Shown piece by piece: positions 9,214 through 18,255 of a stretch of DNA of 64,000 nt; positions within the stretch are counted from its first letter, which is position 1; each line of letters opens with the position of its first letter. The notes under the pieces are model-generated. The model saw only the letters and a list, made by a program, of their open reading frames with translations. It did no database searches and was not told the DNA's origin. This DNA comes from Mariniblastus fucicola (lineage in GTDB: Bacteria > Planctomycetota > Planctomycetia > Pirellulales > Pirellulaceae): assembly GCF_008087665.1 (NCBI RefSeq), contig NZ_CP042912.1, positions 1,488,001-1,552,000 on the forward strand. Direction: 5' to 3'. The translations under genes and the position numbers were made by a program.

Positions 9214-10535
9214 GGCAATGGGATATCCTTGAGTTTGAAATCAGCCGGGACCGAAACGATCGCGCCCGGGCTTTCATAAAGCAGACCGAAATTGGCAGGC
9301 TCTTCAACGAAGAAATATTGAATCTGAACCCCACGCTCATCAAGGTCGCCACCCTGATGACCAATAGACGGCTCCTTTTTCCCTGCATCGTTGATCAGGA
9401 ACAGCGGATTGTCATACAACCAGCCAAGATGCGATTCGAACTCTTCTGCATTGGACTCCATTGCGACCCGAAGGTTTACGGCATATAGGTCTTCGTTTTG
9501 TTCGTAGCCAAGATACTGAACCGAGACTCCTGCTTTGCTGACTTTGGGTTCGCCTTCGATAGAGCCAAGTTCTGCAAAGCGAAATTTCTCTCGCCGACCT
9601 GGCAAAATACATTCGAGTCGTCCTGAAATGTCTCCAATCGATTTGACGTCGCGATTCACATTCTCAAGCGTCAACGACATTTCGATCTGATTGATGCCCT
9701 GTTGAACAACTCCCGAAAGAACCTGATCCGGATTGGAAACTTTCAACTCATTGCCGTCAGCATCCAGGAATTTGACTTTGCTTAGCGGCATGTCGATCGA
9801 GATCGGAGTCAGCCTCGGTTCCCACTGAATTTCCAGGTCAACACGGGTGTAGTCGAGTTCGGGGCGAAGCAGGTTCCTTGCCGAGGATACTCCGGAAACT
9901 CTCATCCGAAAGATGCCTGAATCGTCGCTTGGCGGCGGGACCGAAGTGACCGCTTTGTCGATTTGAGCAGGGTCTGCGGCGGGACGCGGAATAACGGTCG
10001 CCTGTCCCAACTCGCCACCGTAAGTGTTGGAATCAAGTCCGCCTTTCGTCTTGATCTCAACGAAAGTATCCCAGAACGAAGCGTCCGTCAGGTCGAGCGT
10101 AATTTTCTTTTCGAGAAACGCGGGATCGTATCCTTCGCCGAGCGCGATCACGTTGCCGGATTGACGTTTCACTTCCGCGAAGGCCTGCTTCAAAGTCATT
10201 TCGCCGGAGATCGTAATTTTCGACGGAGAAATGGTTTCTTCAATCGCAATCTGTTCGAGCTGTTTGCGAACTCGAGTCAGTCGTTTGTTTAGATCTTCTT
10301 CAAATTGATCGGACGGGTCATCGATATAGTCCAAAGCATCGGAGCCGATTTTCAGGATCTCCTTTTCCGCTTCGTCTCGCTCCTCATAGCTGGCTGACTG
10401 CAGTTGCTCGACAAGTGCATCGACTTTGTCGGCAACTTTCATTTCTTCGGTTTGTGCCGAAGCAGTCGCATGGCAGAACAGGATCGCTAAAACAGAAACG
10501 GTCACCAGTAAGAAATTTTTAACAGCGGAGCGCAT
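9210..10535 (-). CDS. Secreted protein of unknown function, coupled to a parvulin gene
   Basis: The open frame can be extended to 10604, but ATG at 10535 is preferred because it begins a good signal peptide (MRSAVKNFLLVTVSVLAILF, cleavage near ATASAQ); this gives 441 residues. After the signal there is a charged helical segment (about residues 30-95), then a beta-rich body with an STN-like piece (SGEMTLKQAFAEVKRQSGNVI). The last 70 residues contain the motif WLYDNPLFLINDAGK. No catalytic motif was recognised. It overlaps the downstream isomerase gene by four bases. It resembles secreted hypotheticals seen in planctomycetes; no function is proposed. Confidence 0.75.
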   Translation of the reverse strand: MRSAVKNFLLVTVSVLAILFCHATASAQTEEMKVADKVDALVEQLQSASYEERDEAEKEILKIGSDALDYIDDPSDQFEEDLNKRLTRVRKQLEQIAIEETISPSKITISGEMTLKQAFAEVKRQSGNVIALGEGYDPAFLEKKITLDLTDASFWDTFVEIKTKGGLDSNTYGGELGQATVIPRPAADPAQIDKAVTSVPPPSDDSGIFRMRVSGVSSARNLLRPELDYTRVDLEIQWEPRLTPISIDMPLSKVKFLDADGNELKVSNPDQVLSGVVQQGINQIEMSLTLENVNRDVKSIGDISGRLECILPGRREKFRFAELGSIEGEPKVSKAGVSVQYLGYEQNEDLYAVNLRVAMESNAEEFESHLGWLYDNPLFLINDAGKKEPSIGHQGGDLDERGVQIQYFFVEEPANFGLLYESPGAIVSVPADFKLKDIPLP

Positions 10536-10674
10536 GGAATCCCAGACATCACTCAATAAGAGGTCACGAAACGTTGCTCTGATTGTATCGTATCGAGCAA
10601 CCAATATTTCAAATTGAATTCTGATTCACATTGGACATCAATCCCCGCAGATCGGTGAGGAGATGGCCAACGAA

Positions 10675-11574
10675 CTACTTCGGCGTTGTCGCCGGAGCGT
10701 TGAGCCGGAACTTGGACATCTCCAGCAGTCGCCCCGAGTCGGAAAAATTGACCTCGTCCATAAACGCCTGAATCAACACAAGGCCTCGGCCAATCCCATC
10801 TCGAAAGCTCTCCGGATTCGAAGCGTCCGGGAGCTGGCTGGTGTCGAAGCCATCCCCTTCGTCGCGAATCGTGATGGCGACTTTCTCGGGCGTAATCAAC
10901 GCGTAAAAGTGCACTCGACGATCGCACCACGGTTCTTCCTTGCAGCGTTCAGCAATCAAATTCCGCGAAAGCACCGGGAACTGTTCGCGCGACATCGCGA
11001 GGTTGCCGCGAAACATGGCGTTGGTCAAAGCGTTCTCGAGAGCGACTCCCAGCTGAACCTGACAGCGCTGGTCGAGGATCTCCAGGGAGCCGACGATTTC
11101 CTGAATCATGTCGATCAGCGGATCAATCAGTTCGATGTCATTGTCGAGCACAAACTCAAAGTCACTTTTCTGAACACAGCTCATCAGCTTCATGTTCCGC
11201 GATTGGGCGCGGCTGAGCGACAGCACATACATCACGGTTTCGTAGAGGCTGTTCGCCAGATCCGACTTCGGCACATAGCTGGCGGCGCCGCTGGCAAGGG
11301 CCTGGGCGGCAATGTTTTCGCTTCCGTGAGCCGTGATCAGGACCACCGGCAGTTCGGGATACTTTTCATTGATCTCATTGACCAGATGCAGCCCGTCGTA
11401 CTCCGGCATCTGAAGATCGGTCACGACGAGGTCCGGCAACCGATTCGAGATCTGGAGCAGTGCCTCGCTGACGTCCTTGGCATAGGAAACATCCAGCGAC
11501 GGGTCGTTCTCCAAAAGACCACCCGCGAGGCGGCGGTCCACAGCGGTATCGTCGACGATCAGGATTCCTGGCAT
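10675..11574 (-). CDS. Response regulator with C-terminal HATPase domain
   Basis: 299 residues from ATG at 11574, which has GGAG six bases upstream; an ATG at 11601 in frame lacks such a site. Residues 1-120 are a receiver domain: ILIVDD near the start, phosphoacceptor Asp in LVVTDLQMPEYDG, Thr/Ser switch in VVLITAHGS and Lys in SYVPKSD. The C-terminal 140 residues look like the RsbW/SpoIIAB-type HATPase: ALENALTNAMFRGN for the N box and IRDEGDGFD with DGIGRGLVLI for the G boxes. This layout is typical of partner-switching regulators whose kinase acts on an anti-anti-sigma factor. No such partner gene is in the window, so the target is unknown. Confidence 0.85.
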   Translation of the reverse strand: MPGILIVDDTAVDRRLAGGLLENDPSLDVSYAKDVSEALLQISNRLPDLVVTDLQMPEYDGLHLVNEINEKYPELPVVLITAHGSENIAAQALASGAASYVPKSDLANSLYETVMYVLSLSRAQSRNMKLMSCVQKSDFEFVLDNDIELIDPLIDMIQEIVGSLEILDQRCQVQLGVALENALTNAMFRGNLAMSREQFPVLSRNLIAERCKEEPWCDRRVHFYALITPEKVAITIRDEGDGFDTSQLPDASNPESFRDGIGRGLVLIQAFMDEVNFSDSGRLLEMSKFRLNAPATTPK

Positions 11575-11984
11575 ATCTGTCTCCGGTCTTGGGGTGGTCA
11601 TCGGTCGAGAGCGACACGATTGAAATCGGTTTTAACTGATTTATTTTCCAAATGCCAGCAATTCGGTCCGAAAACGACGCGCAACGGAGTCTGTTTCCTG
11701 AGGAAGATTGCTTCGGAAGCGGTTCCAGGCGGGAACCTGAAAATCGTTAGAGACATCAGCCTTTCGCTAGCCAAAACGAGCGCGTGGCGGCTCGCGTAAT
11801 TGCACTTTTGACGTGAATTGGTGGTCAAGAAACCTTTGAAACAAGGTATAAAATAAGACGCCTTACCGTTGACTCAATTTGGTTGGCGAAATTCGCCTTC
11901 CAAGCTTTTTATCTGCGGAGTTTGCGCTCGCAGTACCATGTAAATCCATGACATGTTCATGGTGCAACAAATTCAGGGCTGGTC
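11575..11984. other. Divergent intergenic stretch, 410 bases
   Basis: It lies between the receiver-HATPase gene (minus) and the VKOR fusion (plus), so it should hold both promoters. A small dyad CGAGC...GCTCG sits around 11778-11796. An A/T-rich TATAAAAT stands near 11847, but no -35 element is well placed for it. No gene is supported. Confidence 0.45.
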
Positions 11985-13670
11985 ATGAGTTCCATAAGCA
12001 AAGACGTTTTGAAAACTATCGAAGCAGTATCCGGCGACGGCAACAATCGCGTCCGAGTCGAGTTTCGCCGTTTCTCCCTTCCGTCCAACTGGTTCGTCGC
12101 AGCGTTAGCCATTCCAATGCTGACCGCGTTAGCGATATCGTCCTACTTGACCTACGTGTCAGTGACAGCGTCCGAAATCGCGGGATGCACCGGAGGTCAA
12201 CTGTTTGACTGTGCTCACGTGATCTACAGCAAATGGTCCAAAGTGTTCGGCATTCCTGTGAGCGCGATGGCGCTGGGAACCTATGTCGCGATGATCGTCG
12301 CCGCCTCGGTGACTTGCATGAAAAAGCTCTCCAGCCCTGTCCGCTTGATGGCCTGGTCCGCTGTGACTGGATTGGCGATCGCTGCCGCTCTGGCCGCACT
12401 TTACTTCATCTACTTGCAAGTTTTCGTTCTTGAGCACCTGTGTCCTTGGTGCCTTGGCGCTCACGCTTGCGGGCTGCTCATCGCTACCGCGGTTCTGGTG
12501 TCGCGGACTCGCATTGCACTGCCACCTCTTGCCGCCGTCTCGAGTCTTGCGGCCGCTGGTTTGGCTGTAATGATCGGAGTTCAGGTCAATTCCGAAGAAG
12601 TGCAGATGTATGAGACCATCGATTACGTCCCTACCGCGAATGCGGCTTCTGGTGATGATTCAACGTTCGCGGTCGCTCCGGAAGACTTCGAAAACGCGCC
12701 TGTGGATGACGGCATGATGCTGCTGCCGCCCGGGGACGACGATCTGTTCATGCCACCGATGGACGAGGAGTTTGAGGATGAAGAGGATGACTCGATCGAG
12801 ACTCCCTCAGAAGACACCAGCGAATCAGACGATGACGTTGCGGCCGTCCAGGTTTCTCAGTTGCGATCACTCGCAAAATCGGGTGTGGATGCAGCCTGCC
12901 AGTTGGCTGCTGTTCGAAGTCCGCTCGCATCACTGATGATCCTGCAGCAATCGTCGCAGCAGGAAAAGGAAGAAGCCTCGGAAGCCGATGCGGACGCTGA
13001 CTCTGAACAGGACGACGCAGACGACCAGGCAGATTCAGAAGACCAGAACGATGCTGAGGCCAAGAAGAAGCCCAAGCAGGAGAAGCCTGAGCCACGAATT
13101 GTTGAGTTCATGGGCCGCAAGCTCAACGCTCATCAGTGGCCTGTCGATGGAAGCCCGACTGCCAAGTACGTTTTCGTCGAAATGTTTGATTACACGTGCT
13201 CGCATTGTCGCTCAACCAGCGAAGCGATTTTCAAAGTCAAAGAAAGAATGGGGGACGACCTCGCCGTGGTTGTTCTGCCCGTGCCAATGAATTCGCGTTG
13301 CAACGGGGCGATCAAAGTTGATCATCTCGCTCACGCGGAGGCTTGCGAAATCTCGACGTTGGCCATTGCGGTTTGGCGTTGCGATCCTGCGAAGTTCTCT
13401 GAGTTTCACAAGTGGCTGCTTGACGGCAAAGACGCACCTTCGTTTGCGGAGGCGCTCGCAAAGGCCAATGAAATGGTGGGCGAAGAGCGTCTCGACAAAG
13501 AGCGAAAAAAGAAAACAGCCGGTGCTTATGTTCAACGCCATTGCATGATGTACAAGATGCTCAACGGTGGTGCTGTTCCGAAACTGCTATTCCCCAAACA
13601 GGCGGTTCAAGGTGCATTCACCGGAGTCGATGCCCTTGAGAATCTGATCAAGGAACAGGCTGGCAGGTAG
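11985..13670 (+). CDS. VKOR-thioredoxin/DsbA-like fusion, disulfide-forming membrane protein
   Basis: 561 residues in three parts. Residues about 35-190 are a VKOR domain with four or more membrane spans, the loop cysteines C68 and C76 (CTGGQLFDC) and the active-site pair C153-P-W-C156. Residues about 225-375 form a low-complexity linker very rich in Asp, Glu, Ser and Gln. Residues about 385-561 are a DsbA-like thioredoxin fold with active site CSHC near residue 405 (FDYTCSHCRS) and the cis-Pro region NGGAVPKLLF. VKOR re-oxidises the thioredoxin partner, which oxidises secreted proteins; the fusion places both on one chain, acting at the outer face of the membrane. The acidic linker, longer than 140 residues, is unusual. 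The gene stands alone. Confidence 0.9.
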   Translation: MSSISKDVLKTIEAVSGDGNNRVRVEFRRFSLPSNWFVAALAIPMLTALAISSYLTYVSVTASEIAGCTGGQLFDCAHVIYSKWSKVFGIPVSAMALGTYVAMIVAASVTCMKKLSSPVRLMAWSAVTGLAIAAALAALYFIYLQVFVLEHLCPWCLGAHACGLLIATAVLVSRTRIALPPLAAVSSLAAAGLAVMIGVQVNSEEVQMYETIDYVPTANAASGDDSTFAVAPEDFENAPVDDGMMLLPPGDDDLFMPPMDEEFEDEEDDSIETPSEDTSESDDDVAAVQVSQLRSLAKSGVDAACQLAAVRSPLASLMILQQSSQQEKEEASEADADADSEQDDADDQADSEDQNDAEAKKKPKQEKPEPRIVEFMGRKLNAHQWPVDGSPTAKYVFVEMFDYTCSHCRSTSEAIFKVKERMGDDLAVVVLPVPMNSRCNGAIKVDHLAHAEACEISTLAIAVWRCDPAKFSEFHKWLLDGKDAPSFAEALAKANEMVGEERLDKERKKKTAGAYVQRHCMMYKMLNGGAVPKLLFPKQAVQGAFTGVDALENLIKEQAGR

Positions 13671-13798
13671 CCATCTTTTGGCTGGACTACGGCCTTTGGT
13701 GCTCCGTCTGCCGTTTAACCTGGCGTTGCCCCTTTCCGGGAAATGCAGATCGCTGATAATGATGCCTGAATAATGGCACACCATAACAGCGAGCTAAC

Positions 13799-15835
13799 AT
13801 GAATTGCATTCTCCGATATTCACTATCGTTGCTGCTTGTTCTCTCCAGCGCTGCACTTTCGCATGCCCAGGATGAACAAACGGCCGGACTCGATACAACT
13901 TCTTTCAACCGCGACATCCGACCCCAGGACGATCTTTTTGAGTTCGTCAACGGAACCTGGTTGAAGAATACTCCCATCCCAGCGGACAAATCCAACTACG
14001 GTTCGTTCACCAAACTGGCTGACCTTTCCGAAGAGCGTTTGAAAGCGATCGTCGAAGAGCTTTCGGCAGCCGACCATCCGAAGGGCAGCGACGAACAAAA
14101 AGTCGGTGACTTCTTCAAGGCTTACATGGATGTCGAAAAAGCCAACGAGCTTGGCGCGGCTCCGATTCAGGAAGAGCTTGCGAAAATCGACGCTCTGGAA
14201 TCCAAAGAAGCTCTGATCGAGCATTTCGGATCGCTTGATCAAATGGGAGTTTCGACTCCACTGGGCGCCTATATCTCACAGGACGCCAAAGTCTCCACGC
14301 AGTACATCGTTCATCTGGTTCAGAACGGAACCACCTTGCCGGATCGAGACTACTACCTTGTGCGGCACGAAGAGAAAAACGAATCGGCACGAGCCGCTTA
14401 CATGCAGTACGTCGAGAAACTGGTCGAGCTGACCGGCAGTTCGATCGACGGCGAAGAAGTCTTTGCTTTCGAAACCCGCCTCGCAGATGCGTCGTGGAGC
14501 AACATCAAACTTCGCGATGCCGAAGGCCGCTACAACAAATACAAAACGGAAGACCTTGCCAAATTGACTCCCGGAATCGACTGGAGCGTTTTGTTTGAAG
14601 CTTCCGGAGTCGAGCCCGGCGACGAAGTCATTGTCAACACGCCCAGCTATTTTGAAAAGCTGGATGAAATCATGCAGCAGACCTCTTTGGAAACGCTGAA
14701 GGAATACGCGAAGTTCCATTTGATCGATCGGTTTGCACCATACCTTTCAGAGCCCTTCGTGATCGCACATTTTGATTTGCATCGCAAGGAACTGGCCGGC
14801 GTAACCGAACAGCGCCCTCGTTGGAAACGTGCCATCGCGGCCATTTCCGGCGGTCGTGGTTTCGGAGCACTCGGTGAAGTCGTCGGAAAAATCTACGTCC
14901 AGCGTCACTTCAAACCCGAAGCCAAAGAGAAGATGGATCGCCTGGTCAAAAATCTGCTCAAAGCTTTTGGCACCAGCATCGACGGGCTCGCCTGGATGTC
15001 GGACGAAACGAAAGCCAAGGCGAAAGTTAAACTCAGCAAGATCCGCACGAAAATTGGTTACCCCACGAAGTGGCGTGACTACTCAGCACTCGAAGTCGAA
15101 CCGGCCGATCTGGTTGGCAACACGATTCGCTCGGCGAAAGTCGAACACGATCGACAGGTGCAGAAACTTGGCAAACCAATTGATCGCGAAGAATGGGGTA
15201 TGACGCCGCAAACCGTCAACGCCTACTACAACCCGACCAAGAACGAAATCGTTTTCCCGGCAGCCATCCTGCAGACTCCGTTTTTCTCGGCGGACACACC
15301 TGCCCCGCTAAACTACGGCGGCATCGGTGCGGTCATCGGTCACGAAATCAGCCACGCGTTTGACGATCAGGGAAGTCGCTACGATGGCGATGGAAACCTG
15401 AACAACTGGTGGACCGACGCGGACCGCGAAGCGTTCGAGAAGCTGACAACGCAACTGGTTGAGCAGTACGACGGCTATGAGCCACTGCCTGGTAAATTCG
15501 TCAAAGGCGACTTTACGCTGGGCGAAAACATTGCTGACCTTTCGGGCCTTGAGATCGCTCATCGCGCGATGTCATTTGAGCTCGACGGCAAAGATCCGAT
15601 CGAAGTCGCCGGCTGGAATCAGGACCAGCTATTCTTCGTAGGCTGGTCGCGTGTTTGGGCTCGCAAGTATCGCGAAGCCGAAATGATGAAGCGTCTCCTG
15701 ACCGATCCGCATTCACCGTCGGCTTATCGAGCCAACGGTCCGGTCACCAACATCGATGCGTTCTACAAAGCCTTCGATTTGAAAGAAGGAGACCAGCTTT
15801 TCAAACCAGAAAGCCAACGGATCAAAATCTGGTAG
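13799..15835 (+). CDS. M13-family zinc metalloendopeptidase (neprilysin/PepO-like)
   Basis: 678 residues, the usual length for M13. The signal peptide is at residues 1-23 (ends LSHAQ). The zinc site is complete: HEISH at residues 515-519 with the third ligand Glu in GENIADLSG at 576. The substrate-binding NAYYNPTKNEIVFPAAILQ region precedes it, and the M13 N-terminal domain (FNRDIRPQDDLFEFVNGTWL) starts at about residue 38. It cleaves peptides outside the cytoplasm. It is transcribed alone and is followed by a bidirectional hairpin terminator shared with the thymidine kinase operon. Confidence 0.93.
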   Translation: MNCILRYSLSLLLVLSSAALSHAQDEQTAGLDTTSFNRDIRPQDDLFEFVNGTWLKNTPIPADKSNYGSFTKLADLSEERLKAIVEELSAADHPKGSDEQKVGDFFKAYMDVEKANELGAAPIQEELAKIDALESKEALIEHFGSLDQMGVSTPLGAYISQDAKVSTQYIVHLVQNGTTLPDRDYYLVRHEEKNESARAAYMQYVEKLVELTGSSIDGEEVFAFETRLADASWSNIKLRDAEGRYNKYKTEDLAKLTPGIDWSVLFEASGVEPGDEVIVNTPSYFEKLDEIMQQTSLETLKEYAKFHLIDRFAPYLSEPFVIAHFDLHRKELAGVTEQRPRWKRAIAAISGGRGFGALGEVVGKIYVQRHFKPEAKEKMDRLVKNLLKAFGTSIDGLAWMSDETKAKAKVKLSKIRTKIGYPTKWRDYSALEVEPADLVGNTIRSAKVEHDRQVQKLGKPIDREEWGMTPQTVNAYYNPTKNEIVFPAAILQTPFFSADTPAPLNYGGIGAVIGHEISHAFDDQGSRYDGDGNLNNWWTDADREAFEKLTTQLVEQYDGYEPLPGKFVKGDFTLGENIADLSGLEIAHRAMSFELDGKDPIEVAGWNQDQLFFVGWSRVWARKYREAEMMKRLLTDPHSPSAYRANGPVTNIDAFYKAFDLKEGDQLFKPESQRIKIW

Positions 15836-15888
15836 GGCTGACTTCAGTTCTGCAACTTCGGTGTGCTCAAGCCGCCGATTCATTCAGC

Positions 15889-15923
15889 AAAGGCTGGCCG
15901 TCAATTGACGGTCAGCCTTTTTT
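15889..15923. terminator. Bidirectional hairpin terminator between M13 peptidase and tdk
   Basis: AAAGGCTG at 15889-15896 (preceded by CA) pairs with CAGCCTTT at 15913-15920, with a nested GCCGTCAATTGACGGT between them. A T run follows on the plus strand and A residues precede, which serves both convergent genes. Confidence 0.8.
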
Positions 15924-15941
15924 CGCCTTGGCCAACTTCTG

Positions 15942-16544
15942 TTAGGACTGCTCGTCGATGTGATAGCCAACCGGCGAAACCTTGTCCAGACGAAACTCTT
16001 TGCGGCTTAGCGCGACGTAGTGGTGACCAATCGAAATCTGCTCACCTTCCCAAACTCGGTTGCCTTCTTCATCCAGCCTCGCGTTCATCGTGGCTTTCTT
16101 GCCGCTATGGCAAATCGTTTTGATCTCGCCCAACTCATCGGCCCACGCGAGCAAATATTTGCTGCCCTCGAACGGCTCGCCCTTGAAATCCGTCCGCAGA
16201 CCGTAGCACAGCACTGGAACGCCCAATCGATCGGCGACCAGTGACACTTGCAGCACCTGCCTAGACGACATGAATTGGGCTTCGTCGACGAACATGCAGC
16301 CAATCGGAGATTCTTTGAGCCGCCCTGCCACGTCGGTGAACAGATCGAAGTTCGAATCAAAGGCAATCGCCGGTCGCGTCAGTCCCAGTCGCGAACAAAT
16401 TTTTCCGCTGCCGTCGCGATCGTCGATCACGGGCGTATACAGCAGGACGTTCATGCCGCGTTCTTCGTAGTTGTGGGCCGCTTGCAAGAGCGTGGTGCTT
16501 TTGCCGGCATTCATGGCCGCGTAGTAAAAATAGAGTTTAGCCAT
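15942..16544 (-). CDS. tdk: Thymidine kinase, TK1 type, with zinc ligands largely lost
   Basis: 200 residues. The enzyme phosphorylates thymidine to dTMP in nucleotide salvage. P-loop MNAGKST is at residues 11-17, the Walker B-like VDEAQF near residue 86, CYGLRTDF near residue 113, and the lasso/substrate region GHHYVALSRKEF near residue 173. It aligns closely by eye with the E. coli enzyme. In that enzyme four residues hold a structural zinc (a CxC pair near 145 and a C..H pair near 182). Here the first pair reads ICHSG (only C145 kept) and the second reads SRKE, so three of four ligands are replaced. The start codon lies inside the 3' end of the upstream hydrolase gene (8-base overlap), so the two are probably translationally coupled. 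Confidence 0.93.
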   Translation of the reverse strand: MAKLYFYYAAMNAGKSTTLLQAAHNYEERGMNVLLYTPVIDDRDGSGKICSRLGLTRPAIAFDSNFDLFTDVAGRLKESPIGCMFVDEAQFMSSRQVLQVSLVADRLGVPVLCYGLRTDFKGEPFEGSKYLLAWADELGEIKTICHSGKKATMNARLDEEGNRVWEGEQISIGHHYVALSRKEFRLDKVSPVGYHIDEQS

Positions 16545-17316
16545 CCGCTGGAAGCCCTGAAAACCATGCCTGTATGAAGTCGGCGATCATTCTAACGTCA
16601 CCAGGATTTTCGATGAACAGGTGGTCCGAATCGCCAAGCGTAATCAGCAAATTCGGCCCGCCGGTCCAGTCCTGTAAATTGTGAGCATGTTCAATCGCCA
16701 CCGTTTGATCAACTTTCGAATGAAAGATCAGATGGGGAAGCGTCAGCTTTTTGATCGCCGCCGGAAGATCGAAATTCTGCAACACGTCAAGCATCTGTTG
16801 CTTCACATGATGCGTCATCCCACCAATCACGACATCGCCCTGCCCTTCAGTTCCAATCGCCGGATTCAGTCGCAGCAAAGTTTGTACAAGATGCGTTGTG
16901 TCAGAAGGCGCCGCCAGCGTCACCAGCCCACGAGCTGATTGGAATTCGGGAGCCGTCGCCATCATGGCCGCTCCTCCCAGCGAGTGTCCGATCAGCAATT
17001 GCGGTGGCGCGATTTCGTTGCTCATGAAAGCCACAGCTGCCCGGATATCGTCCTGATTGGTCAGAAAGTTTGAATCCGCGAAGACACCTTTGCTTCCGCC
17101 AAGCCCGCGAAAATCAAAACGTAGCACGGCGATCCCGTGCCGCGAAAGCAGACGGCTGATTCGCGCGATCGCTTTGATGTCTTTGGTGCACGTAAAACAG
17201 TGCGCAAACACAGCGGTCGCCACCGGTGATTCGTCTGGAAGATCAAAAATTCCCGCTAGGCTCGTCGGCGCAGCACCAGCAGAAACGGAATCGAATTGGA
17301 CTCGGCGAACAGGCAT
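16537..17316 (-). CDS. Alpha/beta hydrolase
   Basis: 259 residues. The nucleophile elbow is GHSLGG near residue 110; the oxyanion region AHCFTCTKD is near residue 37. The likely acid is Asp in HSKVDQTVA near residue 201 and the His is in LGDSDHLF near residue 232, so the Ser-Asp-His triad is complete. Proteins of this shape are often annotated as acyl-CoA esterases or stress-related hydrolases. In some species they are fused to an OsmC domain, which is absent here. The substrate is unknown. It sits one base after the BshB1-like gene and overlaps tdk, so it is the middle gene of a three-gene operon. Confidence 0.85.
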   Translation of the reverse strand: MPVRRVQFDSVSAGAAPTSLAGIFDLPDESPVATAVFAHCFTCTKDIKAIARISRLLSRHGIAVLRFDFRGLGGSKGVFADSNFLTNQDDIRAAVAFMSNEIAPPQLLIGHSLGGAAMMATAPEFQSARGLVTLAAPSDTTHLVQTLLRLNPAIGTEGQGDVVIGGMTHHVKQQMLDVLQNFDLPAAIKKLTLPHLIFHSKVDQTVAIEHAHNLQDWTGGPNLLITLGDSDHLFIENPGDVRMIADFIQAWFSGLPADG

Positions 17317-17317
17317 A

Positions 17318-18043
17318 TCAGTTCAGCATCAGGGTTTCAAACAGATTTTGCGAAGCGATTGGACTGGGCGATGTCAGTACTTCTCCTGCCGCAAATCCGG
17401 CAGCCAGCCCACAGGATTTGGCAATGTGTTCAACACGCTCAAACACGCTCTGCTTTTCCGGTGGAAACTGGGTCGCGTAGCAGCGAATGGAATCCATTTT
17501 GGCGTCAAAGGTATCCGAGATGTCGTGGACAATCTGCTTGGGCCCGACGCCAGAAAAATCGCCATTGAACAACAGCGAATAATAGAGCTGTCGGCTAATT
17601 CGATGCACGGGAAGGTTGTCGAATTGCTCATCCCACTTCGTGAGCCGACTGTAAAAGATCGCCGCGTCGGTGATTTGCATGGCTTGCCAGTGATCCGGCG
17701 AAGCCAAAGGAGTCTTGCCACCGATTCCGAGGACAAGTTTCGGGCGGTAGATGCGAAACTGTTTCGCCAGCTCGACTCGGGCTTCAAAGGAATCGAACAG
17801 CCGCCGATTGGGAAGTTCGAGGATAATCCGTTTGACGGCACCCAGTTTTTCGGCAGCAGCCTGTGCTTCGGCGACCCGGATCGCAGGATCGTCGCACAAA
17901 GGCGTTGGTTCGCCATCCGTCAAATCGATAATGCCGACGCGAAGGCCCTGTTTTGCAAGCTTCGCAATCGTGCCTCCGCACCCAATTTCGCAATCGTCAG
18001 GATGGGCTCCGACGGCGATGACATCCAGTTGTTCGTTGTTCAT
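17318..18043 (-). CDS. bshB1: PIG-L family deacetylase, BshB1-like
   Basis: 241 residues. The LmbE/PIG-L zinc site is seen as AHPDD near residue 13 and SPDH near residue 115, with the extended [15 protein letters not shown] and IDLTDGE blocks that closely resemble BshB1. That enzyme removes the acetyl group from N-acetylglucosaminyl malate during bacillithiol synthesis. No bshA or bshC is visible in the window, so the substrate could also be another N-acetyl sugar. It is the first gene of the operon with the hydrolase (one-base gap) and tdk. Confidence 0.8.
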   Translation of the reverse strand: MNNEQLDVIAVGAHPDDCEIGCGGTIAKLAKQGLRVGIIDLTDGEPTPLCDDPAIRVAEAQAAAEKLGAVKRIILELPNRRLFDSFEARVELAKQFRIYRPKLVLGIGGKTPLASPDHWQAMQITDAAIFYSRLTKWDEQFDNLPVHRISRQLYYSLLFNGDFSGVGPKQIVHDISDTFDAKMDSIRCYATQFPPEKQSVFERVEHIAKSCGLAAGFAAGEVLTSPSPIASQNLFETLMLN

Positions 18044-18096
18044 GGCGGTATTGTAGCAACTGAAATGAGAATCTGTCGCCAGGTTTGTTGGGTATC

Positions 18097-18246
18097 AGTC
18101 TGGGACAGACTGATCTACTCGAAGTCTGGGGCAGACTGATCCACTCGACAGTAGGCAAGCCTGTCTCAGGCTTGTACCCGTTCCACACAAGCCCGTCTCA
18201 ACCTTCCCCATTCCTCACAAGCCTGAACAATCACAAGCCTCCACGC
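18097..18246. repeat. Cluster of short direct and inverted repeats
   Basis: A 26-base unit beginning AGTCTGGG occurs twice in tandem (18097-18122 and 18123-18148) with two mismatches. Each copy contains the dyad CAGTCTG/CAGACTG or a near match. A perfect palindrome CAAGCCTG-TCT-CAGGCTTG follows at 18156-18174. Further copies of the core CACAAGCC stand at about 18185, 18218 and 18233. The cluster lies in the upstream region of the bshB1-like operon and at the 3' end of the sulfatase gene. It looks like REP-type intergenic repeats. Confidence 0.75.
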
Positions 18247-18255
18247 CAACGCAAG

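Noticed and set aside
10663-11799. 378-codon plus-strand open frame over the receiver-HATPase gene
   Set aside because: It runs antisense to a clear two-domain regulator and shows no recognisable domain; codon-use shadow.
17057-18139. 360-codon plus-strand open frame over the hydrolase and BshB1-like genes
   Set aside because: It spans two real genes on the other strand and a repeat cluster; no coding signal of its own.
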